64,000 bases of DNA from Kaistia algarum (GTDB lineage Bacteria; Pseudomonadota; Alphaproteobacteria; Rhizobiales; Kaistiaceae), in contig NZ_JAPKNJ010000002.1 of assembly GCF_026343945.1 (NCBI RefSeq), positions 186,001-250,000 of the forward strand. Direction: 5' to 3'. Positions 1-8,808 of the stretch are shown in pieces (position 1 is the stretch's first letter; the number at the start of each line of letters is the position of its first letter). The notes under the pieces were generated by a model. The model worked only from the letters and a program-made list of their open reading frames with translations, had not been told where the DNA came from and ran no database searches. A program made the translations under genes and the position numbers.

Positions 1-321
1 GGCAAGGCCGAGCGTTACGCCGCCGCAGAGGGCGCCGACGAGGATCTTGAAGCCGATCGACGGGGTCGCGCTCATCTCGTCGCGGTCGCGGGCGAGGCCC
101 CGGGCGCGCAGCAGGATGACGCCGGTCGCGCCGCTGCCGATGGCGATCTCGGTGAGCCCGACATCGGGCGCTTCGATCCGCAGCCAGGCGAGCGCGAGCA
201 GCAGGCCGAACACCATGAAGTCGATGATCGCGGCGAAGGCGTTCTTCACCGAGATCATCCAGACGGCGACGACGATCATGGCGACGGCGAGCAGCGTGTC
301 GAACAGCAGGGCGAGGATCAC
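1..321 (-). CDS. mrpB: Mrp/Mnh antiporter subunit B-like protein (DUF4040), partial
   Basis: Only the first 107 codons are inside the window; the gene runs off the left edge. The reading starts at a GTG (321-319) that overlaps the mrpG stop codon as GTGA. The visible product is a hydrophobic membrane protein with three likely helices and an acidic patch reading APDVGLTEIAIGSG, which matches the conserved DVALTEA-type motif of the MrpB/MbhD (DUF4040) domain of multisubunit cation/proton antiporters. These complexes sit in the inner membrane and exchange Na+ or K+ for protons. Its place after E, F and G supports the call. The remaining subunits (A/D-type) should lie to the left of the window. 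Confidence 0.8.
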   Translation of the reverse strand, partial: MILALLFDTLLAVAMIVVAVWMISVKNAFAAIIDFMVFGLLLALAWLRIEAPDVGLTEIAIGSGATGVILLRARGLARDRDEMSATPSIGFKILVGALCGGVTLGLA

Positions 322-611
322 TTGCCGCCCCCTTCCTTGCGCAGAACCATGGCGACCAGCTGCGCGCCGGTCGCGCCGGCGAACTGCACGAGCATCCAGA
401 CCAGCACCAGCTTCAGCGCGTCGAAGAGGCTTCCCGTCTGCGGCAGCAGCCCGAGCACGACGAAGCCGAGGCCGAGATTGTCGGCCTTGGTGAGGGCGTG
501 CAACCGCGTCAGCGCGTCGGGGAAGCGCAGCAATCCGGTGGTCCCTGCCGCGAAGAAGATGAGGCCGATCGCGACGCAGACAATGGTGAAGAGATCGAGG
601 ATCAGGCTCAT
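318..611 (-). CDS. mrpG: Monovalent cation/H+ antiporter subunit G
   Basis: A 97-residue membrane protein with three predicted helices (about residues 5-28, 42-60 and 63-85). The stretch GTTGLLRFPDALTRLHALTK is the hallmark of the MrpG/PhaG/MnhG family, which reads G.xGLLRxPDxxxRLHAxTK. It is a small accessory subunit of the Mrp antiporter and is usually required for complex stability. The start ATG (611-609) overlaps the stop of mrpF as ATGA, and its own stop overlaps the next gene's GTG start, so translation is likely coupled along the operon. Length is normal for the family. Confidence 0.93.
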   Translation of the reverse strand: MSLILDLFTIVCVAIGLIFFAAGTTGLLRFPDALTRLHALTKADNLGLGFVVLGLLPQTGSLFDALKLVLVWMLVQFAGATGAQLVAMVLRKEGGGK

Positions 612-895
612 GGTTCGCCGGCCCCGCTTCCCCCGCCCAGCGCATTCAGCGAGAAAGCGACCGAGGCGAAGGCCGCCAGCAGCGCCAGCGTCAGCGCGAT
701 ATCGACGAAGGCCGAGCGCCCGCCGGCAAAGGCGAGCAGCAGGATGATCGCGACGCTGCCGCTGCCGAGCAGTTGCGCTGCCATCAGCCGGTCGGCGCGC
801 GAGGGGCCGCGCAGGATTCGAACCATACCGATAACGACCAGCGCCAACACCCCGCAGGCGGCGAGCATCAGGAAGGCGGTCAGGAAATCAGCCAC
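608..895 (-). CDS. mrpF: Monovalent cation/H+ antiporter subunit F
   Basis: A 95-residue membrane protein with three helices. The sequence VRILRGPSRADRLMAAQLLG is the family signature of MrpF/PhaF/MnhF (RGPxxxDRVxAxDxxG). I choose the GTG at 895-893 as start, because it gives the usual length and overlaps the last codons of mrpE; the longer reading upstream to about position 1000 lies inside mrpE and looks artificial. It is a small integral subunit of the Mrp antiporter, co-transcribed with E and G. Its stop overlaps the mrpG ATG. Confidence 0.88.
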   Translation of the reverse strand: MADFLTAFLMLAACGVLALVVIGMVRILRGPSRADRLMAAQLLGSGSVAIILLLAFAGGRSAFVDIALTLALLAAFASVAFSLNALGGGSGAGEP

Positions 896-1391
896 GGTCG
901 ATCTCCCTGCCAAGCGCGGCGGCGAGGCGGCCCTCATCGGCCGCCAATTGTGCCGCGACATCCGTGTCGGTATCGAGACAATGGACGAGCAGCGTCCCAT
1001 CAGGGCGCTCCTCCACCGGTAGCGTCCCCGGCGCCATGCTCGACAGATCGGCGAAGAGCGTTCTTTCCATGCCTGCCGGCAAGGAAGGGGAAAATTCGAT
1101 GAAACCCGTCTTCAATGGCAGCTTCGGATCGAAGGCCCGGCGCGCGACGTCGAAACCGGCGACGACGGATTGGCGCAGGAAGATGCCGACGTAGGTAAGT
1201 GTCGGGATGAGGCGGAGGGTGACCTGGCTGGTTGGACGGATGCGGACGCTGACAAAGGCCGCCACGGCGACGGCGATAAGGCCGACCGGCAAATCTTTGA
1301 GGCTGCCGCGCGTCAGGATGATCCAGATGAGCAGAAGGGCAAAGGCCCGCGCCCAGGGCACGCGCCAGGCAGTCATCGGGCCCGCGTTCAT
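888..1391 (-). CDS. mrpE: Monovalent cation/H+ antiporter subunit E
   Basis: A 167-residue protein with N-terminal membrane helices (about residues 15-35 and 38-55) and a cytoplasmic C-terminal half containing the motif LFADLSSMAPGTLPVE and HCLDTD, typical of MrpE/MnhE (LANxITLTPGTxxVx and xHxLD). It is the first gene of the visible E-F-G-B operon on the minus strand. Group-2 and Mbh-like operons have this order. An internal ATG at 1376 would give a protein five residues shorter; the choice is not settled. The promoter must lie in the region above 1391. Confidence 0.92.
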   Translation of the reverse strand: MNAGPMTAWRVPWARAFALLLIWIILTRGSLKDLPVGLIAVAVAAFVSVRIRPTSQVTLRLIPTLTYVGIFLRQSVVAGFDVARRAFDPKLPLKTGFIEFSPSLPAGMERTLFADLSSMAPGTLPVEERPDGTLLVHCLDTDTDVAAQLAADEGRLAAALGREIDRG

Positions 1392-1957
1392 GCCGATCGC
1401 CTCACCGAGACCGACGAGCCTGGATTGCGCCGCGCGGCCCCCATCTCGTGCCGGTCGGTCGCCGCCCTCGGACCCATCATGCCATTGCCCGTCGTCATGA
1501 GTGGATACCAGTCCATGGCTGCGGCCCGCGCGAGAATATGTCCCGCTTGGGGCCGGTCATTGCTGTGTCGTCAGCGAATCGACCATCCGCCGATCCGCGC
1601 AAGCCAAGCATAGGCCTCGACTTCGCAAGATCGATGTCGGAACCGTCTTCTAGGGTTTATCGATATCGACGACGTTGACAAGCGCCGCCGCGGGCTCACA
1701 CTGGATTGAGACTTCGTGCACAGAGGTGAGACGCCATGCTCATCACATTTGAGGTCCAAGGCGATAGCATGCGGCCTGCAAAAGATGGCGCATTGCGGGA
1801 AACGACTGTTTGCATTGTTGAATCGCCCTCCGATATCGAATCCGGGCAGGTTTATCGGGGTCCGAATGCAAGACGAGAGTCGCCATTCCCATGACGTACC
1901 CGTCGTGACAATAGACAGCGAGGCACGTGTCGGGATGCACCGTTTCAGGATCGGACG
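1392..1957. other. Intergenic region between divergent mrp and RND operons
   Basis: This 566-base stretch separates mrpE (leftward) from the RND adaptor gene (rightward) and must hold both promoters. It contains an AT-richer patch around 1640-1690 with the palindromes ATCGAT and GATATC and a TTGACA hexamer at 1675-1680, which is a possible rightward -35 box without a convincing -10 partner. One short reading frame (1736-1894) is listed separately. I see no RNA gene or transposon remnant here. Confidence 0.5.
1736..1894 (+). CDS. Possible small hypothetical protein
   Basis: A 52-codon frame starts with ATG at 1736, nine bases after a GAGGTGAG sequence that would serve as ribosome binding site. 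The product begins MLITFEVQGDSMRPAKDG and has no motif that I recognise. Its codon use is less GC-biased than that of the neighbours, and an overlapping frame of similar length exists, so it may not be real. It could be a small leader peptide ahead of the RND operon, but nothing proves this. Confidence 0.2.
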   Translation: MLITFEVQGDSMRPAKDGALRETTVCIVESPSDIESGQVYRGPNARRESPFP

Positions 1958-3082
1958 ATGGAATTGAACCAGAGCGCGAAGAAGTCCCCGACGCGAGCGT
2001 TGCGCGTAGGACGTGGAACGATCCTAACGCTCGCGGCGATCCTGCCCCTGCTTGCGGCGTGCCAGCGCGAAGCCGAAGCGCCCGCGCCCGATGCAAGGCC
2101 GGTGCGCACCGTGACGGCCTCCCGCGACAATCTGGGCGAAACCGTCGTCCTCACCGGCAATGTCCAGGCGCAGAACGAAGCCAGCATGGCGTTCCGCATT
2201 TCGGGGCGGATCATCGAGCGGCCGGTCAATGTAGGCGATCAGGTGACGGCCGGCCAGGTGCTGGCCAAGCTCGATCCGGTCAACGAGCTCAACGCGCTGC
2301 GCTCGGCGCAGGCTGCAGTCGTCGCTGCCGAGGGGCAGCTCGTTACGACGAGCAACGCCTTCGACCGGCAGGATCACCTGCTCGGCAATGGCTTCACCAC
2401 GCGCGCCAATCATGACCAGGCGCTGCAGGCGATGCGTTCTGCCCAATCTCAGCTGGACGATGCCGAGGCACAGTTGCGCATCGCCGAGGACCGCGTCAGC
2501 TTCACCGAGCTCAAGGCGGATGTCGACGGCACGATCACGGCGCGCGGCGCCGAGCCGGGCGAAGTCGTTCAGGCCGGCCAGATGGTCGTGCAGCTCGCGC
2601 GGCAGGACGGCCGCGATGCCGTCTTCGACGTGCCGGCGCAGGTGCTCCGCGCCGCTCCCGCCGATTCTGAGATCACCCTGCGCCTGACGGACGACCCGTC
2701 GGTGACCGCGATCGGCCGCGTTCGCGAAGTGGCGCCGCAGGCCGACGCCGCGACGCGGACCTTCCCGGTGCGCGTCGGCATCAACCATCCTCCGGCGGCG
2801 ATGCGGCTCGGATCGACCGTCACCGGCACGCTGAAGCTCGACAGCGGCCCGGTCATGGCCTTGCCGGCGACGGCGCTGACGACGGCCAATGATCGGCCGG
2901 CCGTCTGGGTGGTCGATCCGGTGGCGGAGACGGTGGCGCTGCGCAATGTCGAGATCCTGCGCCACGACCCCGCGGTCGTGGTGATATCGAGCGGCCTCGA
3001 CATCGGCGAGATCGTCGTCACCGCCGGCGTGCAGGCGCTGCATCCCGGCCAGAAGGTTCGCCTTGTCGGTGGCAATTCATGA
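1958..3082 (+). CDS. RND efflux transporter periplasmic adaptor (membrane fusion lipoprotein)
   Basis: 374 residues. The N-terminus has a signal sequence ending in a lipobox LLAAC with Cys35, so the mature protein is a lipid-anchored periplasmic adaptor. The HlyD/AcrA layout is visible: a barrel-sandwich lipoyl half (SGRIIERPVNVGDQVTAGQV, about 75-95), an alpha-hairpin coiled coil (about 105-180), the second lipoyl half (GTITARGAEPGEVVQAGQ, about 193-210), then beta-barrel and membrane-proximal domains. It bridges the inner-membrane pump encoded next door to an outer-membrane channel; no TolC-like gene is present here. The stop overlaps the pump's ATG by four bases. The substrate cannot be told. 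Confidence 0.93.
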   Translation: MELNQSAKKSPTRALRVGRGTILTLAAILPLLAACQREAEAPAPDARPVRTVTASRDNLGETVVLTGNVQAQNEASMAFRISGRIIERPVNVGDQVTAGQVLAKLDPVNELNALRSAQAAVVAAEGQLVTTSNAFDRQDHLLGNGFTTRANHDQALQAMRSAQSQLDDAEAQLRIAEDRVSFTELKADVDGTITARGAEPGEVVQAGQMVVQLARQDGRDAVFDVPAQVLRAAPADSEITLRLTDDPSVTAIGRVREVAPQADAATRTFPVRVGINHPPAAMRLGSTVTGTLKLDSGPVMALPATALTTANDRPAVWVVDPVAETVALRNVEILRHDPAVVVISSGLDIGEIVVTAGVQALHPGQKVRLVGGNS

Positions 3083-6000
3083 GCGGCCTCAATCTCTCCG
3101 AATGGGCTCTCAAGCATCGCTCGTTCATCATCTACTGGATGATCGCCTTTGTGGTCGCCGGTACGGCGGCCTTCGTCAATCTCGGCCGTAACGAAGACCC
3201 GGCGATCACGATCAAGACGATGATCGTGCATGCGGTCTGGCCGGGCGCAAATATCGACGACACGCTGTCGCAATTGACCGAACGGCTGGAACGCAAGATC
3301 CAGGAGATCCCCGAGGTCGACAATGTCCGTAGCCAGACGAGCGCCGGCGAGACGACTTTGTTCGTCACCTTGAAGGACGAGATCACTTCCAAGGAGACGC
3401 CGGACATCTGGTACGAGGTTCGTAAGGGCATCGGCGACATCCGCTTCACGCTGCCGCAAGGCGTGGTCGGACCGTTCTTCAACGATGATTTCGGCGATAC
3501 TTACGGTATCATCTACGGCTTCACCGCCGACGGCTTCACGCATCGCGAACTCCGCGACTATGTCGAGGACGCGCGCTCGAAGCTGCTCCATGTGCCGGAC
3601 GTCTCCAAGATCGAGATCATCGGCGCGCAGGACGAGAAGATCTATGTCGAGTTCTCGACGCAGCAGCTCGCCGGTCTTGGCATCGACCGGCAGGCGCTAC
3701 TTGCCGCGCTCAGGGCGCAGAACGTCGTCAGCCCCTCCGGCGTGCTGGAAACCGGCGACGAGCGGATCGCGCTGCGTGTCACCGGGGCCTTCGATTCCGA
3801 GCAGGACCTGCTCAACCTGAACTTCGTCTCCAATGGCCGGTTGATCCGGTTGCGCGACATCGCCGAAGTGCATCGCGGCTTCGCCAGCCCGCCGCAGCCC
3901 ATGTTCCGTGTCAACGGCAAGCCGGCGATCGGCCTCGGCATCTCGATGCGCGACGGCGGTGATGTGCTGGCGCTCGGCACCAATGTCCGTAAGGCGATGG
4001 CGGAGATTACCGACAATCTGCCGATCGGCATCGAGCCCAGCATCGTGGCAGACCAGGCCGTCGTGGTGAATGACGCGATCGGCGATTTCACCACCTCGCT
4101 ATGGCAGGCGATCGCCATTATCGGCGTTGTCAGCTTCGTCAGCCTCGGCGTGCGCGCGGGAACCGTGGTGGCGCTCGCGATCCCGCTGTCGCTCGCCATG
4201 GTTTTCGTGGTGATGCAGATCAAGGGCATCGATCTGCAGCGCATTTCGCTCGGCGCGCTGATCATCGCGCTGTCGCTGCTCGTCGACGACGCCATGACTA
4301 TGGTCGATTCGATGACGTCGAGGCTCGCCAATGGCGAGAGCAAGGAGAAGGCGGCGTCCGAGACGTTCCGAACGCTGGCGCTGCCCATGCTGACCGGAAC
4401 GCTGGTCACGGCCGCGGGCTTCGTGCCGATCGGATTCGCCCAGAGTTCTGCCGGCGAATACACCTTCTCCATCTTCGCGGTGGTTGCCATTGCGCTGGTC
4501 GTGTCGTGGCTCGGCGCCGTGCTGTTCTCGCCGCTGGTCAGCGCCGCGCTGTTGAAGGCACCGAAGGAGCCGAAGAAGGCGGATGCGAAGCCGAGCTTCA
4601 TCCTCTCGACCTTCCGCTCCATTCTCGTCACGGCGATGCGGATGCGCTGGATCACCATCGGCGCGACGGTCGCGGCCTTCGTTGCCGCGCTGCTGGTTCT
4701 GCCGCTGGTGCCGCGCCAGTTCTTCCCGGCATCCGACCGCCCCGAACTGCTGGTCGATCTGCGGCTGAAGCAGAACGCCTCGATCTATGCGACCGGCGAT
4801 GTGTCGGCCAAGCTCGACACGATCCTCGCCAAGGATCCTGACGCCGCGCAATGGAGCACCTATGTCGGACGCGGCGCGATCCGCTTCTACCTGCCGCTCA
4901 ATGTCGAATTGCCGAACGAGTTCTTCGCGCAGTCGGTCGTCATCGCTAAGGATGTCGACGCCCGCATCCGCCTGCAGGACAAGCTCGAGAAGCTGCTGGC
5001 GGAGGACTTCCCCGAGTCGATTTCGCGCGTCGCGCCGCTGGAGCTTGGGCCGCCGGTCGGCTGGCCGGTGCAGTATCGTGTCAGCGGCCCCGATATTAAT
5101 CGCGTCCGCGACATCTCGCTCGACCTGGCCCAGATCCTCGCCACGGACCGCGACGCGCTCCGGGTCAATTTCGACTGGATGGAGCCCTCGCGCATGGTGC
5201 GCGTCAAGATCGACCAGGATCAGGCGCGGCTGCTCGGGCTTTCTTCGGCGACGCTGGCGGCGGTGCTGAATTCGGTCGTCACCGGCACGACAGTGACGCA
5301 GGTTCGTGACGATATCTACCTGGTCGACGTCGTGGCGAGGGCCAATGACGAGCAACGCGTGTCGCTCGCCAATCTCCGTACGCTGCAGGTGCCGCTGGCC
5401 AGCGGGCGCACCGTGCCGCTCAGCCAGGTCGCGAGCTTCGATTTCGGCCAGGAATATCCGCTGATCTGGCGGCGCGACCGCGTGCCGACTCTGACCGTCC
5501 AGGCCGATGTGGCGCCCGGCGGCTCGCCCGAGGCCGTGGTCGAGGGGCTGGCGCCGGCGGTGGCGAAGCTGAACGCGTCGCTGCCATCCGGCTATCATGT
5601 CGTCGTTGGCGGCGTGGTCGAGGAGAGCGCTTCGTCGCAGGCCTCGGTGCTCGCCGTCGTGCCGTTCATGATCTTCCTGATGGTCTCGATCCTGATGGCG
5701 CAATTGCAGAGCTTCAGCCGCTTGGCGCTGGTGCTTGCCGTCGTGCCCATGGGACTGATCGGCGTGGTCGGGGCGCTGTTCCTGTTCAATCGCCCGCTCG
5801 GCTTCGTCGCGATCCTCGGTATTCTGTCGCTGCTCGGCCTCATCGCCAAGAATGCCGTCATTCTGATCGAGCAGATCGAGACGGAGCGGCGGCGCGGCCT
5901 GGCACCCTGGGACGCGATCGTCGAGGCGACGGTGTCGCGCTTCCGGCCGATCATGCTGACCGCCATTTCGACGGTTCTCGGCATGATCCCGATCGCCGGC

Positions 6001-6186
6001 ACGATCTTCTGGGGCCCGATGGCGATCGCGATCATGGGCGGCCTGCTCGTCGCCACGATCCTGACGCTGGTCTACCTGCCGTCGCTCTATGTCGTGTTCT
6101 TCGGCGTCAAGGAAGGCGAGAACGGCATCGCGACCGCTCAGCCATCGCCGCCGCCCGAAACGCCCGCAGCGGCGTCACCGGCCTGA
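3079..6186 (+). CDS. RND family efflux pump, inner-membrane permease (AcrB/MexB-like)
   Basis: 1035 residues, the usual length for a hydrophobe/amphiphile or metal RND pump. It shows the twelve-helix plan: helix 1 at about 13-33, a large periplasmic loop, helices 2-6 at about 340-490, helix 7 near 530, a second loop, and helices 8-12 at about 865-1015. The proton-relay aspartates of helix 4 are present as D403 and D404 in LLVDDAMTMVDSM. Residues IPEVDNVRS and the loop order match AcrB-type pumps. It drives proton-coupled export of toxic compounds across both membranes with the adaptor encoded upstream (ATGA overlap). No local TetR-type repressor is seen, so regulation is unknown. Confidence 0.94.
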   Translation: MSGLNLSEWALKHRSFIIYWMIAFVVAGTAAFVNLGRNEDPAITIKTMIVHAVWPGANIDDTLSQLTERLERKIQEIPEVDNVRSQTSAGETTLFVTLKDEITSKETPDIWYEVRKGIGDIRFTLPQGVVGPFFNDDFGDTYGIIYGFTADGFTHRELRDYVEDARSKLLHVPDVSKIEIIGAQDEKIYVEFSTQQLAGLGIDRQALLAALRAQNVVSPSGVLETGDERIALRVTGAFDSEQDLLNLNFVSNGRLIRLRDIAEVHRGFASPPQPMFRVNGKPAIGLGISMRDGGDVLALGTNVRKAMAEITDNLPIGIEPSIVADQAVVVNDAIGDFTTSLWQAIAIIGVVSFVSLGVRAGTVVALAIPLSLAMVFVVMQIKGIDLQRISLGALIIALSLLVDDAMTMVDSMTSRLANGESKEKAASETFRTLALPMLTGTLVTAAGFVPIGFAQSSAGEYTFSIFAVVAIALVVSWLGAVLFSPLVSAALLKAPKEPKKADAKPSFILSTFRSILVTAMRMRWITIGATVAAFVAALLVLPLVPRQFFPASDRPELLVDLRLKQNASIYATGDVSAKLDTILAKDPDAAQWSTYVGRGAIRFYLPLNVELPNEFFAQSVVIAKDVDARIRLQDKLEKLLAEDFPESISRVAPLELGPPVGWPVQYRVSGPDINRVRDISLDLAQILATDRDALRVNFDWMEPSRMVRVKIDQDQARLLGLSSATLAAVLNSVVTGTTVTQVRDDIYLVDVVARANDEQRVSLANLRTLQVPLASGRTVPLSQVASFDFGQEYPLIWRRDRVPTLTVQADVAPGGSPEAVVEGLAPAVAKLNASLPSGYHVVVGGVVEESASSQASVLAVVPFMIFLMVSILMAQLQSFSRLALVLAVVPMGLIGVVGALFLFNRPLGFVAILGILSLLGLIAKNAVILIEQIETERRRGLAPWDAIVEATVSRFRPIMLTAISTVLGMIPIAGTIFWGPMAIAIMGGLLVATILTLVYLPSLYVVFFGVKEGENGIATAQPSPPPETPAAASPA

Positions 6187-6233
6187 GTCGGTAGACTGGC
6201 TGCCGCCGCGCCGGCATGCGAGAGATAATCTGG

Positions 6234-6254
6234 AAGGCCGGCATTGCCGGCCTT
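6234..6254 (+). terminator. Hairpin terminator after the RND operon
   Basis: A perfect 9-bp stem AAGGCCGGC / GCCGGCCTT with a three-base loop lies 48 bases after the pump's stop. The following CGTTGTGG is only weakly T-rich, so this may be an incomplete intrinsic terminator. Confidence 0.55.
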
Positions 6255-6283
6255 CGTTGTGGCCGCGGAACAGGATCCATCCG

Positions 6284-7375
6284 ATGACCGACGATCTGCC
6301 GGCGACCGTATCCGCCGAGCCCGCGGACTGGGCCGGCTGGCGGCGCGCCTTCGCCCTGGCGCTGGCGCTGATCGCGGTGGCGATCGGGCTCGCCCTGATC
6401 GGCTGGACCGCGTCCAGCTTGCTAGTGCTGTTCGCCGGCGTCCTCTTCGCCGCCTTTCTCGACGCCTGCACGCGGGCGCTGCGGCCCATCCTGCCGATCG
6501 CCCGGGTCTGGCGCCTGTCGATCGTCATCGCCGTCCTGACGGTACTGTCGTTCTGGGGCATCCTGCGCGGCGCGCTCGGCCTGCCGGCACAGGTGCGCAG
6601 CCTGATCGTCATCATGGAGCAGCAACTCGCTTATCTGCAGCAGCGGCTCCTCGCCTATGGCATCGATTTTCTCGGCACCGATGCGCCGCCGACGCTGTCG
6701 AGCCTGATTCCCGAGCACAGCCAGCTTTTCGGCCATGCTCAATTCGCCGTCGGCACCGCGACGAGCGCGCTGGCCAGCGCCATCATCATCCTGTTCGTCG
6801 GCCTGCTGCTCGCCTTCGACCCGAAGACGTATCGCGAAAGCATCGTCGTCTTCGTGCCCCTGGCGCGGCGCGAGCGCGTGCGTTCGGTCATGGACGAGAT
6901 GGGTCGCGCGCTGCGCCTCTGGCTCGTGGCGCAGGCGGTGCGCATGGTTCTGATGGGAGTTGCGGTCTGGATCGCGCTGACGCTGCTCGGCCTTCCCGGT
7001 GCTGCCGTCCTCGGGCTGCAGGCGGGCCTGCTCAATTTCATTCCCTATCTCGGGCCGATCATCGCCGGCATCCCGATCGGCCTCGTCGCCATGCCGCTCG
7101 GCCTGCCAATGCTGCTCTGGGCCGTCGGCATCTACACGGTGATCCAGACGATCGAGGGCTATATTGTCGGTCCGCTGATCCAGCGCTCCGCCGCCAACAT
7201 CCCACCGGCCTGGACTCTGATCGGTATCGTCCTGCTCGGCGCGCTGTTCGGTACGCTCGGCATCGCGCTCGGCATGCCACTGATGGCGATCGCAAGGATC
7301 GCGGCGATCCGGTTCTATGTCGAGGACTGGCTGGGCGACCGGTCGGGGGTGACGGAAAGGACGGTTACGGAATGA
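6284..7375 (+). CDS. AI-2E family membrane permease
   Basis: 363 residues. The ATG at 6284 is chosen because the product then begins with a short hydrophilic leader followed by the first helix pair (about 20-60), as in the AI-2E/PerM family (DUF20). Eight helices are predicted. The conserved C-terminal region contains NFIPYLGPIIAGIPIGLVA and QTIEGYIVGPLI, both typical of the family (xxIPYxGPxxg and E.....P.i.g). Family members include quorum-signal exporters and Na+/H+ antiporters, so the substrate is open. It stands alone downstream of the RND operon and shares a strand with it. Confidence 0.9.
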   Translation: MTDDLPATVSAEPADWAGWRRAFALALALIAVAIGLALIGWTASSLLVLFAGVLFAAFLDACTRALRPILPIARVWRLSIVIAVLTVLSFWGILRGALGLPAQVRSLIVIMEQQLAYLQQRLLAYGIDFLGTDAPPTLSSLIPEHSQLFGHAQFAVGTATSALASAIIILFVGLLLAFDPKTYRESIVVFVPLARRERVRSVMDEMGRALRLWLVAQAVRMVLMGVAVWIALTLLGLPGAAVLGLQAGLLNFIPYLGPIIAGIPIGLVAMPLGLPMLLWAVGIYTVIQTIEGYIVGPLIQRSAANIPPAWTLIGIVLLGALFGTLGIALGMPLMAIARIAAIRFYVEDWLGDRSGVTERTVTE

Positions 7376-7394
7376 AGGCCATTCGTCTTCCGGA

Positions 7395-7505
7395 GATGCA
7401 CTTCGGCTCGCCAAGGCCTTCTTAACCGCACCTGAATTCTGGCTGAACCTGCAGGCGAGCCATGATCTCGATACCGAGGCAGAACGGCTGAAGACCGGGA
7501 TCGCC
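7395..7505 (+). pseudogene. Remnant of a HigA-family antitoxin (XRE type)
   Basis: Read in the frame starting at 7395, the DNA encodes DALRLAKAFLTAPEFWLNLQ followed by ASHDLDTEAERL. This closely follows the C-terminal part of HigA/VapI antitoxins (xxALRLAKAFGTTPEFWLNLQxxYDL). There is no in-frame start, no N-terminal helix-turn-helix and no HigB toxin gene, and the 3' end runs into the oppositely oriented hydrolase gene. It is therefore a decayed fragment, presumably left after deletion of a toxin-antitoxin locus. Confidence 0.7.
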
Positions 7506-7519
7506 GCTGCTGCTGCGCC

Positions 7520-8707
7520 TCAGTTCCTTCCCCCGCCCTGGAAAATCAGGACCGGCGCCGATAGTACCGACCCGATTACCTGGCCTGTGCCGACGGCGCC
7601 GGCAGCGAGCTGGTCGCCGCCGCCGATGCGGGGCGTCGCGTCGAGTGTGTTGCCATCGATCAGCCCTTCGCCGAGCAACTGCACGACTTCCGGGCTGGTC
7701 GCGAACTGGCTGTGGTTGAGACGGTCGCCATCCTGCAGCGCAGAGAGGTCGAGCACGGTGATGTTGTCGGCCTGCTGCAACTGAGTCAGATATTGTTCCT
7801 GCGACAGGTCGACGGCGCCGACGCGCGTCACCTGACCCGAGATCAGGCGCGACACGCGAAGTGCCCGATCGTTGGTGGAGATGAAGACGGTGATGTGAGG
7901 CCGCTTCGGCCCGATTTCGCGGACCTGCTTGCGGAAGACGTCGATATCGAGGTCAGGGGAGGCGAGGATCAGATTGCTGACCTTGGCCGGAACGCGACCC
8001 CGTTTCAGGGCGATGTCGCGCAGCGCCTCGACGGCGACCCAGCTCCCCATTGAATGGGCCATGATGGTGACATCGGAGACGTCCGGGCTCGATGCGGCCG
8101 CCTCGATCATGCTGGCGAGGTCACTGCGCGAGAAATTGGCGCTCTCGCGATCGTAATTATAGGCGAGCACGCTACCGCGAGAGGGCCAGGAGAACAGGAT
8201 CGGTGCGACGTTCGAGCCGGAATCATGGACGATCTGCGCGAAGCGGAACACGGACGCATCAAAGGGCGTGTTGAAGCCGTGCACGAAGATCAGCACGCGG
8301 CGTGAGCGGGTCTTGTGGTCCTTGAACCATTGGCGCGCGCCCGACGGCGCCAGCGTATCCATGGCCGTCGTCGTGAAATATCGCTCGGGATCGCCCGGTG
8401 CACGGGGCGGCCATTCGACATTGCCCTTCACATGGACCGGCGGGATCGAGACGACGACATTGGCGAGCGAAAGCGAGTCTCCCCGTTCGCCGTTGAAGAA
8501 GTCCTTGCCCTTCGCGTCGGGCGCGCGAGTCGTGGCGACCAGCATGTCGACCTTCGACGCATCCGCCGCTGGCGTTGCGATCGGCACCAGCAGCCCCTCC
8601 GGCCGGGAGGCGCAGCCCGTAAGTGTCGCAATCATGGCCATGACAAGGACGATCGTCCGCCACGGCTTCGTCGTCTGCGGCAGTCGGGCTTCGAGTTCGA
8701 AATTCAT
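7520..8707 (-). CDS. DUF900 alpha/beta hydrolase lipoprotein
   Basis: 395 residues with an N-terminal lipobox (TLTGC, Cys32), so it is likely anchored to a membrane facing the periplasm. The core is an alpha/beta hydrolase: VLIFVHGFN (oxyanion region, about 138-146) and the nucleophile elbow AHSMG with Ser219. A preceding LFSWPSRGSVLAYNYDRES segment is typical of the DUF900 family (SWPSxGxxxxYxxDxxs). Family members are esterase/lipase-like but their substrates are mostly unknown. It is transcribed toward the HigA remnant and divergently from the MarC-like gene. Confidence 0.9.
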   Translation of the reverse strand: MNFELEARLPQTTKPWRTIVLVMAMIATLTGCASRPEGLLVPIATPAADASKVDMLVATTRAPDAKGKDFFNGERGDSLSLANVVVSIPPVHVKGNVEWPPRAPGDPERYFTTTAMDTLAPSGARQWFKDHKTRSRRVLIFVHGFNTPFDASVFRFAQIVHDSGSNVAPILFSWPSRGSVLAYNYDRESANFSRSDLASMIEAAASSPDVSDVTIMAHSMGSWVAVEALRDIALKRGRVPAKVSNLILASPDLDIDVFRKQVREIGPKRPHITVFISTNDRALRVSRLISGQVTRVGAVDLSQEQYLTQLQQADNITVLDLSALQDGDRLNHSQFATSPEVVQLLGEGLIDGNTLDATPRIGGGDQLAAGAVGTGQVIGSVLSAPVLIFQGGGRN

Positions 8708-8808
8708 GCGGACTACCGGCGGGCCGCGGCCCGATCGCCGCAGTTTGGATTTCTACACACAAGCCATGTCATGGTGAAGCGATACCGGGCCTCCCGGAGG
8801 AGCCGACG

